The notes beneath the pieces were generated by a model. It was not told the DNA's origin and made no database searches. It was given only the letters and a program-made list of their open reading frames with translations. The translations under genes were made by a program, and so were the position numbers. Of a stretch of 64,000 nt of DNA, positions 10,197 to 19,189 are shown one piece after another. Each line of letters begins with the position of its first letter. Position 1 is the first letter of the stretch. Source of the stretch: Caldilineaceae bacterium (lineage in GTDB: Bacteria; Chloroflexota; Anaerolineae; Caldilineales; Caldilineaceae); the NCBI GenBank assembly GCA_020634815.1, contig JACKBA010000012.1:86514-150513 (forward strand). The letters are read 5' to 3'.

Positions 10197-11360
10197 ATGC
10201 GTTCCGTATCGATTATCGGCATTGGCCAGACGCCGGTTGGCGAACTGTGGGAGCAGTCGGCCCGGCAGCTTGCCTACGATGCGATTTCCAGCGCGCTGGC
10301 GGATGCCAATGTCGAGCGCGCCGACGCGCTCTTTGTGGGCAACATGCTCAGCGGCAACCTGCTCGACCAGGAGCATCTGGGCACGCTCGTGGCGGATGTC
10401 TGCGGGCTGCACGGCGTCGAAGCGGCGAAGGTCGAGGCGGCCTGTGCCAGCGGTGCGGCGGCACTGCGCGTGGGCACCATGGCCGTCGCCAGCGGCTTTC
10501 ACGACATCGTGGTCGTGGCCGGGCTGGAAAAAATGACCGACACCGTCGGCAAGGACACCACGGCCGGGTTGGCCACCGCGGCGGACGCCGAATACGAGGC
10601 GCTGCACGGCGTCAGTTTTGTTGGCCTGAACGCTCTAATTATGCAGCGTTATATGTACGAATTCGACGTGCCGCTCGATGCCTTCGCCGGCTTCAGCATC
10701 AACGCCCATCGCAACGGCGCGCACAATCCCAACGCCATGTTCCAGGAGGCGATTGCACTGGAGGATTACCTGCGCGCGCCGGTGATTGCCACGCCGATCA
10801 ATATCATGGATAGCAGCCCGGTCTGCGATGGGTCAGCAGCGGTGGTATTAGCGCCGACAGAGTGGGCGCACAAGTTCACGACCGGCCATCACCGCGGGGC
10901 CGTGCAGATCCTGGCCAGTGCCAGCGCCAACGACACGCTGGCCGTACACGATCGCCGCGACCCGCTCTTCTTGCAGGCGGCCAACATCAGCAGCCAGAAA
11001 GCGCTGCGCCAGGCCGGCATCGGGCAGGAAGAACTGGATTTCTTCGAACTGCACGATGCATTCACGATCATGACGGCGCTGAGCCTGGAGGCGAATGGCT
11101 TTGCACGGCGCGGCGAAGGCTGGCGGCTGGCGCACGAAGGCGAGATCGGCATTGGCGGCCGGCTGCCCATCAGCACCATGGGTGGGCTGAAGAGCCGCGG
11201 TCACCCCGTCGGCGCCACCGGCGTCTACCAGATCGTGGAGAGCGTGCTGCAACTGACGGGTGGCGCTGGCGCCAATCAGGTGGCCAATGCCCGGCTGGGT
11301 ATGGCGCAGAATATCGGCGGCAGCGGTGCGACCATCGTGACGCACATCCTGGGCAGCTAG
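10197..11360 (+). CDS. Thiolase (acetyl-CoA acetyltransferase / SCP-x type)
   Basis: This 387-residue thiolase-fold enzyme has the nucleophilic Cys83 in EAACASGAAAL, ELHDAFTIM (His) and a C-terminal SRGHPVGATGVYQ (His). The family condenses or cleaves acyl-CoA; the SCP-x/archaeal-type members typically work with a DUF35 Zn-ribbon/OB partner, and such a partner is encoded next (11637-12181). A GAGGAGG ribosome-binding site lies 8 bases before the ATG. TATAAT at 10102-10107 is a possible -10. The transcript ends at the terminator 11389-11417, so the DUF35 genes may need their own promoter. Confidence 0.9.
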   Translation: MRSVSIIGIGQTPVGELWEQSARQLAYDAISSALADANVERADALFVGNMLSGNLLDQEHLGTLVADVCGLHGVEAAKVEAACASGAAALRVGTMAVASGFHDIVVVAGLEKMTDTVGKDTTAGLATAADAEYEALHGVSFVGLNALIMQRYMYEFDVPLDAFAGFSINAHRNGAHNPNAMFQEAIALEDYLRAPVIATPINIMDSSPVCDGSAAVVLAPTEWAHKFTTGHHRGAVQILASASANDTLAVHDRRDPLFLQAANISSQKALRQAGIGQEELDFFELHDAFTIMTALSLEANGFARRGEGWRLAHEGEIGIGGRLPISTMGGLKSRGHPVGATGVYQIVESVLQLTGGAGANQVANARLGMAQNIGGSGATIVTHILGS

Positions 11361-11388
11361 CCGGCGCTTGTGCAATCGACATGACTGT

Positions 11389-11417
11389 GAGCGGACGGGC
11401 TGCCAGCCCGTCCGCTC
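11389..11417 (+). terminator. Terminator after the thiolase gene
   Basis: GAGCGGACGGGCT (11389-11401) pairs perfectly with AGCCCGTCCGCTC (11405-11417) around a 3-base loop, and GTTTTTC follows. The remaining ~215 bases before 11637 show no gene. Confidence 0.85.
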
Positions 11418-11636
11418 GTTTTTCAAGAGGGGAGACAGGCCAATTGGTAGTGGAATTTCCTGGTGGAATTTGCTCATTTTCACTGTCAAAACCTATCAGG
11501 TTGGCAGTTTCCCAGGGCAGATAGGAATTGAGAGTCCATAATTGCTACCATGGCGTTCGTACGATTTGGTACAGGCAACGGGAGGCAACCAGGCCTTCCA
11601 TGACAAGTGGTAGATTTGAATAGAAGGTAGATAGAT

Positions 11637-11864
11637 ATGGCTATTCCAAATATGTGGCGGACCAAGAAACAGCGTTATAGTTTGCACGGCGATGTGTGCG
11701 ATCACTGCACCCAGGCGGTGTTCCCGCCGCGCCAGGTCTGCCCGCACTGCCATAAGCCGATGCACGGAGCGCGTGAGGAACGCGCGGCTGCACCGGCGTT
11801 CGACTTCGGCGCGATCGTCAACGCTGTGCCCGTCATGCAGCAGGCCATGGTTGGGGACGACTGA
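11637..11864 (+). CDS. DUF35-type Zn-ribbon protein (N-terminal half of a split DUF35)
   Basis: The 75-residue product starts MAIPNMWRTKKQRYSLHG and carries two CxxC knuckles (CDHC about residue 21, CPHC about 38), exactly like the rubredoxin-like Zn ribbon of DUF35/Zn-ribbon OB-fold acyl-CoA-binding proteins. Normally the OB domain follows in the same chain. Here the ribbon is followed by about 30 residues unlike the family, then a stop. The stop overlaps the ATG of the OB-domain frame by one base (TGATG). It may be a genuine two-subunit version, or a gene interrupted by an insertion and frameshift. AAGGTAG about 7 bases upstream can act as ribosome-binding site. Confidence 0.75.
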   Translation: MAIPNMWRTKKQRYSLHGDVCDHCTQAVFPPRQVCPHCHKPMHGAREERAAAPAFDFGAIVNAVPVMQQAMVGDD

Positions 11865-12181
11865 TGACCGGGCATTTGGGCAGCAACCGGCCCGGTGGCG
11901 TAACCTCACCTCTCAGCGGAAGAGGTGAGGTTTTTAGTTTCACCACGATGTATAACGTGCCGCAGGGCTATGAAGACCAGAAGCCGTACACAGTGGCACT
12001 GGTCAAGCTCGACGAAGGCCCCATGGTGACGGCGCAGTTGACCGACGTCAACGCCAGCGACGTCAAGATCGGTATGCGCGTGGAGATGGTGACGCGCAAG
12101 CTCCGCGAGGAAGGCGACGAGGGGCAGATTATCTACGGCTACAAGTTTCGTCCCATCCTCGTGGTTGGCGCGGCAAACTGA
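11864..12181 (+). CDS. DUF35-type OB-fold protein (C-terminal half of a split DUF35)
   Basis: The 105-residue product has about 20 non-family residues followed by a typical DUF35 OB-fold: GRGEVFSFTTMYNVPQGY, YTVALVKLDEGPMVTAQLTD, GMRVEMVTRKLREEG and YGYKFRPIL. The domain binds acyl-CoA or stabilises the partner thiolase. The start overlaps the Zn-ribbon stop (TGATG), and the reading frame differs from it. A 12-bp hairpin followed by T residues (11902-11932) lies inside the first codons and looks like an intrinsic terminator. It is uncertain whether full-length product is made. Confidence 0.75.
   Translation: MTGHLGSNRPGGVTSPLSGRGEVFSFTTMYNVPQGYEDQKPYTVALVKLDEGPMVTAQLTDVNASDVKIGMRVEMVTRKLREEGDEGQIIYGYKFRPILVVGAAN
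11902..11932 (+). terminator. Terminator-like hairpin inside the split DUF35 gene
   Basis: AACCTCACCTCT (11902-11913) pairs perfectly with AGAGGTGAGGTT (11921-11932) around a 7-base loop; TTTAGTTT follows. It lies within codons of the OB-fold half, so it could reduce expression of that half or act as an attenuator. Confidence 0.5.
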
Positions 12182-12234
12182 ACCACTCCCTGGCTGATAG
12201 CAACCACCCCTCAGGTAATTGAACACAGCTTGCG

Positions 12235-12275
12235 CGGCACCGGCTATCGGATGATCAAGGCCGGTGCCGTTTTTT
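12235..12275 (+). terminator. Terminator after the DUF35 genes
   Basis: CGGCACCGGC (12235-12244) pairs with GCCGGTGCCG (12260-12269), followed by six T residues. Confidence 0.85.
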
Positions 12276-12354
12276 GGTTTCCCAACGATAGTTCGTTTGA
12301 CCAGTGCGACGCGCTCCGGGGCTGACGCCGCCAATTTTCTGTGACGCGCCATCG

Positions 12355-12383
12355 TTGACGTGACGCCGAAATCCCGATACAAT
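12355..12383 (+). promoter_or_regulatory. radA promoter
   Basis: TTGACG (12355-12360), 17-base spacer, TACAAT (12378-12383); about 29 bases before the radA ribosome-binding site and start. Confidence 0.75.
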
Positions 12384-12418
12384 ATCCGCACAAATGTTCT
12401 GAATTCAAGGAGTGCACT

Positions 12419-13804
<1,386 letters not shown>

Positions 13805-13833
13805 ACGACAGGCAAAGCCATGTGCGGTATACT
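13805..13833 (+). promoter_or_regulatory. Possible promoter of the PA14-domain gene
   Basis: ACGACA (13805-13810), 17-base spacer, TATACT (13828-13833), with the ATG only 14 bases further on. Confidence 0.4.
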
Positions 13834-13847
13834 GGATATAGGGACCT

Positions 13848-15035
13848 ATGAACAGATACCGCTGGCTTCTCCTGATCACTATCGTCTGGCTAACGGCACT
13901 TCCGCGCTCCGTCAGCGCCGGGCCGTTGTACCAGATTCAGGCCGTCACGGCGACGGTCAAGTTTGCGCTCGTCAACCTCTACCTCCAACCAAGCCAGTCG
14001 TCGGCGGTCATCGGCACGGTGACCGCGGGCTGGACGTGCGACGTCGAGGGGCGTAACGACGCTGCGTCGTGGCTGTTAGTGACGTGCAGCGCCAGCCGCG
14101 GCTGGATCGACCGGCGCCTGGTCACCGTGACGGGCGACCTGGACGGCGTGCTCGTGGTCGATTCGAACATTCTTGCGGCGCCACCACCGGCCGCGGCGAC
14201 CCCGGTGCCGACCGCAACCGCGCCACCCGCTACGCCGCCGCCGACCTTCAACGGCTGGAAAGTCTCCTATTTCAACAATCCAAACCTGCAGGGTGCGCCG
14301 GTTGCCTATGCCGATGTGTCGTTCATCGATTTCCGCTGGGGCTACGAATCACCGACGCCGGTGGTGCCGGTGGACTACTTCTCGGCGCGCTTTGAGCGCA
14401 CGCTGGATCTGCCGCAGGGCTACTATCAATTTACCATCCAGGCAGATGATGGCGTGCGGCTTTGGCTGAATGACAGGCTGCTCGTCGATGAGTGGCATGG
14501 CGCAAGCGGCTCGACCTATTCCAGCGGCGCCATGCTGAACGGGCGCTACACCGTGCGGCTGGAATACCTCGAATTGGTGGCGCTCGCCAGCATCCGCTTC
14601 ACCTACGACTATTCGCAGCAGGCGCCGCCGTGGACCGCCAGTTACTACAATGGGGCGCCGACGCGCGGCGAGCTGCTGCACACGCAACTGGAGAATGCCG
14701 GAACGGTGCAGTTGGAGCGGAACTGGGGCTTTGCGTCGCCGATGCCGGGCGCGGTCCCGGTCGACTTCTGGAATGGCCGCTGGACCGGGCAATTCTACTT
14801 CGAAGGCGGCAACTACTACTTCCGCGCCCGTTCGGATGACGGCGTGCGCGTCTACCTCGACCAGACGATGGTCATCGACGTGTGGCGCGATGGCTACACC
14901 GACACGACCAACCGCTTCGTCGGCGTTGGCGGCGGGAAACACACCGTCACGGTGGACTACTACGATCGAACCGGGCAGGCGTTTTTGCAGGTGTGGTGGT
15001 ACAAGGATACGACGGCGCCCGGCGTCACGCCATAG
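13848..15035 (+). CDS. Secreted SH3b-like and double PA14-domain protein
   Basis: The 395-residue protein has a signal peptide (hydrophobic about residues 5-22, cleavage near SVSAG). An SH3b-like domain follows (about 30-105: LVNLYLQPSQSSAVIGTV, SRGWIDRRLV), then a Pro/Ala/Thr linker (about 113-137). Two PA14-type carbohydrate-binding beta-barrels complete it, at about 138-258 (VSYFNNPNLQG, IQADDGVRLWLND) and about 262-390 (ASYYNGAPTRG, ARSDDGVRVYLDQ). The duplicated DDGVRLYxxD motif is the PA14 calcium/sugar-binding signature. It is likely exported and attached to glycans or the envelope; no enzyme domain is present. A heptamer repeat array follows the stop. Confidence 0.85.
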   Translation: MNRYRWLLLITIVWLTALPRSVSAGPLYQIQAVTATVKFALVNLYLQPSQSSAVIGTVTAGWTCDVEGRNDAASWLLVTCSASRGWIDRRLVTVTGDLDGVLVVDSNILAAPPPAAATPVPTATAPPATPPPTFNGWKVSYFNNPNLQGAPVAYADVSFIDFRWGYESPTPVVPVDYFSARFERTLDLPQGYYQFTIQADDGVRLWLNDRLLVDEWHGASGSTYSSGAMLNGRYTVRLEYLELVALASIRFTYDYSQQAPPWTASYYNGAPTRGELLHTQLENAGTVQLERNWGFASPMPGAVPVDFWNGRWTGQFYFEGGNYYFRARSDDGVRVYLDQTMVIDVWRDGYTDTTNRFVGVGGGKHTVTVDYYDRTGQAFLQVWWYKDTTAPGVTP

Positions 15036-15038
15036 TGG

Positions 15039-15087
15039 GTGAGGAGTAATGTGTGAGAAGTGAGGCGTAATGCGTGAGGCGTGCGGG
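15039..15087. repeat. Seven-copy degenerate heptamer array
   Basis: Seven consecutive 7-base units in strict register, alternating GTGAGGN/GTGAGAA and GTAATGN, fill the spacer after the PA14 gene. No reverse-complement arm was seen nearby. Confidence 0.8.
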
Positions 15088-15205
15088 TGACGAGGGATCG
15101 TGCTGGTTGTGCACAGTGTGCGGTATCGACTACGCAACTTCTCCGGCTTTGCTGCGTAAAGTCTGATGAAGGACTTCACGCGTATTTCGATTCCGGGGAG
15201 GGATT

Positions 15206-16036
15206 ATGCGAATCGCCAATGACAACAAGCAACTGCTGTGGGGCCTCCTGCTGATTGCACTGGGCGGCTTCTTTCTCTTGCAGGTTACAGGGATTCTGGG
15301 CGTACTGAGCGGACTGTTCTGGTCGCTGGCCTTTGGTGCGGCCGGGGCGGCATTCCTGTATGTCTTCTTCACGAACCTGCACGATCGCTGGTGGGCAGCG
15401 ATTCCCGGCTTCACGCTCATGGGGCTGGCGGCTACGGTCTTCTACTCGCGCTTCGCCCCGCCGATCATTTCCGGCATGACGGGCGCAGTCTTTCTGGGCT
15501 CGATCGGGGCAGGCTTTCTGGCCATCTTCTTCACCAATCCGCGGCGCTGGTGGGCGTTGATTCCCGGCGGCGCGCTCTTCTCGGTGGCGGGGGTCGCTGC
15601 GCTGGACGCACTGCCCTTTGCCTTCATCAACCCCGGCAGCCTGCTCTTCATCGGCCTGGGGGCGACCTTTGGCGTGCTCGGACTGATGTCGACCTACCTG
15701 GGACAGAATCTGCGCTGGGCCTATATCCCGGCGGCGATCCTGCTCGTTCTGGGCCTGGTCATCGTCACACCGTTTGTGGGGATGCTGGGGTGGGTCTGGC
15801 CGCTGGCGCTCATCGGCGCTGGGGCGTACCTGGTGTTGCGGCGCTCAGGTGCGAGAGATCTGCCGGTTCCGGCGCAGCCGCATGGTGCGACACCGCAGCC
15901 GCCGGTCTGGTACTCGGATACCGGGAGTGTGGTCGACGGCGAATCGGTGGTGGTGTCGGCTGCCGACTTCCAACCGAACGAGGTTGAAGTGAGCAAGCAA
16001 GAGCCGGTCGCGGCGGAGCCGGCTGCCCTGCGCTAG
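15206..16036 (+). CDS. Polytopic membrane protein of unknown function
   Basis: The 276-residue product has about eight hydrophobic helices in residues 8-212, with short polar turns containing repeated NLHDRWWAAIPGF / NPRRWWALIPGGALF motifs, suggesting an internal duplication. A soluble ~60-residue C-terminal tail is Pro/Val/Glu-rich. No catalytic or transport motif is recognised. An ATG preceded by GGAGGG begins the gene. The transcript ends at the hairpin 16116-16144. It resembles small conserved membrane proteins common in this phylum, but no function can be given. Confidence 0.75.
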   Translation: MRIANDNKQLLWGLLLIALGGFFLLQVTGILGVLSGLFWSLAFGAAGAAFLYVFFTNLHDRWWAAIPGFTLMGLAATVFYSRFAPPIISGMTGAVFLGSIGAGFLAIFFTNPRRWWALIPGGALFSVAGVAALDALPFAFINPGSLLFIGLGATFGVLGLMSTYLGQNLRWAYIPAAILLVLGLVIVTPFVGMLGWVWPLALIGAGAYLVLRRSGARDLPVPAQPHGATPQPPVWYSDTGSVVDGESVVVSAADFQPNEVEVSKQEPVAAEPAALR

Positions 16037-16115
16037 CCAGGGCAGGCATCGGCCGCACGGCATCGACGGCATCGACGGAGACGACAGACGACACACAGGC
16101 GGCGCAGTGAATGGA

Positions 16116-16144
16116 ACGGGGTTCGGTGGCGTACCGGACCCCGT
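16116..16144 (+). terminator. Terminator after the membrane protein gene
   Basis: ACGGGGTTCGGT (16116-16127) pairs with ACCGGACCCCGT (16133-16144) with one wobble pair; TTTGTTTTT follows. Confidence 0.75.
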
Positions 16145-16227
16145 TTTGTTTTTCATGCCGGTGGAACGCCGGCGCAACTTTTGCCGTAAGGATGTGTTAT
16201 CACGTTCTGGCGCGTTTAGATGATTGA

Positions 16228-17529
16228 ATGAAAGAAAGTCTTATGAACGGGAATATGCAAAGCAGTACCAATGGGTATACTCCCCCCCGTGTCGTGATTA
16301 CCGGCCTGGGCGCCATTACGCCGCTCGGGCATGACGTCGAGAGCACGTGGCAGAGCTTGATAGCCGGCCGCAGTGGCATCGACCATATCAGCAAGTTTGA
16401 CACCTCAGACCTGCGCGTGACGTTTGCCGGCGAGGTGCGCAACTTCGATCCGGGCCAGTACATGGATCGCAAAGAAGCGCGCCGTCTCGATCCGTGCATC
16501 CAGTACGCGCTGGTTGCCACGCAGCAGGCCATGGCCGACGCCCGCCTGGACATGACGGCGGAGGACCCCACGCGCATCGGCGTGATCGTTGGCAGCGGCA
16601 TCGGCGGCATTGGCAGCTTCCGCGAGAACCTCGATCTGACGCGCGAGAAGGGGCTGCGCAAGGTGAGCCCGTTCATGATTCCCAACATGCTCGTGGACAG
16701 CCCGGGCGGCAAGATTGCCATCGACCACAACCTGCAGGGACCCAATCACGCGGTGGTGAGTGCCTGCGCCAGCGGCACGACGGCGTGTGGCGAGGCCTTC
16801 GAGTTGCTGCGCCGCGGCGACGCGGACGTCATGGTGGCGGGCGGGAGCGAGGCGGCCATCTTGCCCATCACTGTGTCTGCCTTTGACGTCATGGGTGCGC
16901 TGAGCCAGCGAACCAGCGATCCGCAGGCGGCGTGCCGGCCCTTTGACCGCGACCGCGACGGCTTCGTAATGAGCGAGGGGTCGGCGATCCTGGTGCTCGA
17001 AACGCTGGAGCATGCCCTGGCCCGCGGCGCACACATCTACGCCGAGGTCGTCGGCTACGGTAACACGAACGACGCCTATCACATGGCCGCGCCGCATGCG
17101 ACCGGCCGTGGCGCGGCCGATGCCATGCGGATCGCCATGCGCAAGGCCGCCCAGTACGGCATCCAGCCGACGGACATCGACTACATCAACGCGCACGGCA
17201 CGGCCACGCGCCTCAACGACCTGGGGGAGACGTTGGCCATCAAGCAGGTGCTGGGCGAGTATGCGTACAACGTGCGCATCAGCAGCACCAAGAGCATGAC
17301 GGGCCACCTGCTGGGTGCGGCGGGCGCGCTGGAAGCCATCATCAGTACAAAGGTGATCGAGCAGGGACTCATCCCACCCACGATCAACCTGCAGAACCAG
17401 GATCCGGAGTGCGACCTGAACTACACGCCCAATGAAGCAGTTGCGGCGGATGTCGATATCGTGCTGAGCAACAGCTTTGGGTTTGGCGGGCACAACGCCT
17501 GTATCATGGTACGGCGCTTTGCAGCGTAG
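16228..17529 (+). CDS. fabF: 3-oxoacyl-[acyl-carrier-protein] synthase II
   Basis: This 433-residue KAS II enzyme elongates acyl-ACP in fatty acid synthesis. The Cys-His-His triad is visible: VSACASGTTACGEAF (Cys), NAHGTATRLND (His) and STKSMTGHLLGAAGALEA (His). PRVVITGLGAITPLG marks the fold start at about residue 20, preceded by a short polar leader. ATG at 16228 is used, but ATG at 16243 is also possible. fabH follows after 22 bases, so the two condensing enzymes form an operon; no acpP, fabD or fabG is adjacent in this window. Confidence 0.95.
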   Translation: MKESLMNGNMQSSTNGYTPPRVVITGLGAITPLGHDVESTWQSLIAGRSGIDHISKFDTSDLRVTFAGEVRNFDPGQYMDRKEARRLDPCIQYALVATQQAMADARLDMTAEDPTRIGVIVGSGIGGIGSFRENLDLTREKGLRKVSPFMIPNMLVDSPGGKIAIDHNLQGPNHAVVSACASGTTACGEAFELLRRGDADVMVAGGSEAAILPITVSAFDVMGALSQRTSDPQAACRPFDRDRDGFVMSEGSAILVLETLEHALARGAHIYAEVVGYGNTNDAYHMAAPHATGRGAADAMRIAMRKAAQYGIQPTDIDYINAHGTATRLNDLGETLAIKQVLGEYAYNVRISSTKSMTGHLLGAAGALEAIISTKVIEQGLIPPTINLQNQDPECDLNYTPNEAVAADVDIVLSNSFGFGGHNACIMVRRFAA

Positions 17530-17551
17530 GAACGTGCGTCGAGGAGGGGAA

Positions 17552-18895
17552 ATGGTAGAGGTCAAACAGATACCGCCGGCTGGCGAACCCGGCACCAACG
17601 GGGCAGCAGGGCACACCAAAGGATCGGGCCAGGACGAGAGTCAACCGATCGCAGCGCCATCCGGGCCTGTCTATCAGCCGCGCTACGCCCACATTGTCGG
17701 CTGGGGCTACCATGTACCCGCCAAGGTCATCACCAACCAGGATCTCGAGCAAATCGTCGACACCAACGACGAGTGGATCCGCACCCGCACCGGCATTGCC
17801 GAGCGCCACGTGGCCGCCGACCCCAAGGAAACTTCGGTCACCTTGGCGGTGGCAGCCGCACGCAAGGCGCTGGAAGTGGCCGATGTGCCGGCGAGCAAAC
17901 TCGACCTCATCATCTGCTCGACGACCACGCCAGAGTACTCCTTTCCCGCCACGGCCTGCTTGATCCAGGACGCCCTGGGCGCGCACAATGCCGGCGCGTT
18001 CGATCTGAGTGCGGCCTGCTCCGGCTTTGTCTACGGCCTTTCCATGGCGCGTGGCCAGATTCTGGCCGGCGATGCCGAGTATGTGCTGGTCATCGGCACG
18101 GAGACGCTGTCGCGCATCGTCGACTGGACCGATCGCGAGACGTGCATTCTCTTCGGCGACGGCGCCGGGGCGGTGCTGGTGGCCGCGAGCGAGGTGCCGG
18201 GCGGTATCCTGGCCGTGGACCTGGGCAGCGACGGCTCGGGCGGCGACACGTTGATCGTCCCCGCGGGCGGCAGCGCCATGCCGACCAGCCTGGAGACCGT
18301 CAGCAGCGGCATGCATTACATCAAGATGGATGGAAAGGCCGTCTTTCGCTTCGCCACGCGCGTCATGGCTTCCGCCACGCGCAAGGTGCTCGACCGTGCC
18401 GGCTTTACGACTGACGAAGTCGATCTTGTCGTACCGCACCAGGCCAACATTCGCATCATCCAGAACAGCGTGCTCAACCAGCTCAAGATCCCGGCCGACA
18501 AGGTCTTTGTCAACCTGGAGCGCTACGGCAACACCAGCACGGCCAGCATTCCCATCGCGCTGTGCGAGGCCATCGAAGCCGGCAAGCTGAAGCCGGGCTA
18601 CAAGGTCGTCTTTGTCGGCTTTGGCGCCGGGCTGACGTGGGCTGCCTGTGCCATCGACTGGCGGACACCGGTCGAAAAGCAATCCACCGACTGGTGGAAG
18701 TCGACACGGCGGCAGGCGACCTATGGCGCGGCCGCGGCGCGCAGCATGTGGAAGCGGGCCGTGCGCTGGGTCTACGACGTTCTGCCCACCGACCCGGAAG
18801 CGCCGGCGCGTGACGATGGCAAAGAGAGAGAGAAGGACAAGATCCCCCAGGAGGCGCCGGTCAAAGAACCTGCTCGCAGCAAAGAGCAGGGCTGA
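17552..18895 (+). CDS. fabH: 3-oxoacyl-[acyl-carrier-protein] synthase III with N- and C-terminal extensions
   Basis: KAS III starts fatty acid synthesis by condensing acyl-CoA with malonyl-ACP. The core (about residues 45-365) has LSAACSGFVYGL (catalytic Cys), VVPHQANIRII (His) and LERYGNTSTASIPIAL (Asn). At 447 residues it is clearly longer than the usual ~330. About 45 Gly/Pro-rich residues precede the core, and about 80 follow it, with a basic Trp-containing stretch (TDWWKSTRRQ... MWKRAVRWVYD) and a charged disordered end. The start at 17552 has GGAGGGG directly upstream; a longer in-frame extension shadows the end of fabF. It could be a membrane-associating form. Confidence 0.92.
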   Translation: MVEVKQIPPAGEPGTNGAAGHTKGSGQDESQPIAAPSGPVYQPRYAHIVGWGYHVPAKVITNQDLEQIVDTNDEWIRTRTGIAERHVAADPKETSVTLAVAAARKALEVADVPASKLDLIICSTTTPEYSFPATACLIQDALGAHNAGAFDLSAACSGFVYGLSMARGQILAGDAEYVLVIGTETLSRIVDWTDRETCILFGDGAGAVLVAASEVPGGILAVDLGSDGSGGDTLIVPAGGSAMPTSLETVSSGMHYIKMDGKAVFRFATRVMASATRKVLDRAGFTTDEVDLVVPHQANIRIIQNSVLNQLKIPADKVFVNLERYGNTSTASIPIALCEAIEAGKLKPGYKVVFVGFGAGLTWAACAIDWRTPVEKQSTDWWKSTRRQATYGAAAARSMWKRAVRWVYDVLPTDPEAPARDDGKEREKDKIPQEAPVKEPARSKEQG

Positions 18896-18904
18896 GCCAT
18901 GAAG

Positions 18905-18931
18905 AGGCCGCACAGATTGTGCGGTCTTTTT
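18905..18931 (+). terminator. Terminator after fabH
   Basis: AGGCCGCACA (18905-18914) pairs with TGTGCGGTCT (18918-18927), one wobble pair, followed by a run of T. Confidence 0.75.
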
Positions 18932-18989
18932 GTGCCGGCATCGTCCGTGGCGAAGCGCCAGGAAGCGAACGTGTGCCCTGCCTCGCACA

Positions 18990-19019
18990 TTCGCAAAAAC
19001 CACCGATCCGTAATACACT
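18990..19019 (+). promoter_or_regulatory. Possible eno promoter
   Basis: TTCGCA (18990-18995), 18-base spacer, TACACT (19014-19019), about 170 bases before the eno ATG. Confidence 0.35.
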
Positions 19020-19189
19020 ATGGGATGGTACGGCGCTCGGATGGGCGCATCAGCCGTTCATGGTGTATATCGATGTTCGCGCGGCGTCCAGGTAGTAGAT
19101 CGTTGTCTTGAACGAGATGCAACCCGGCGGTGAGTGAGCAAAAAATCAAAACGAAATGTCGACATTCAGAAACCAAGGAGATGACTCCC

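Noticed and set aside
17504..19018. Open frame of 504 codons antisense to fabH
   Set aside because: It is entirely opposite a well-conserved enzyme and has no recognisable domain.
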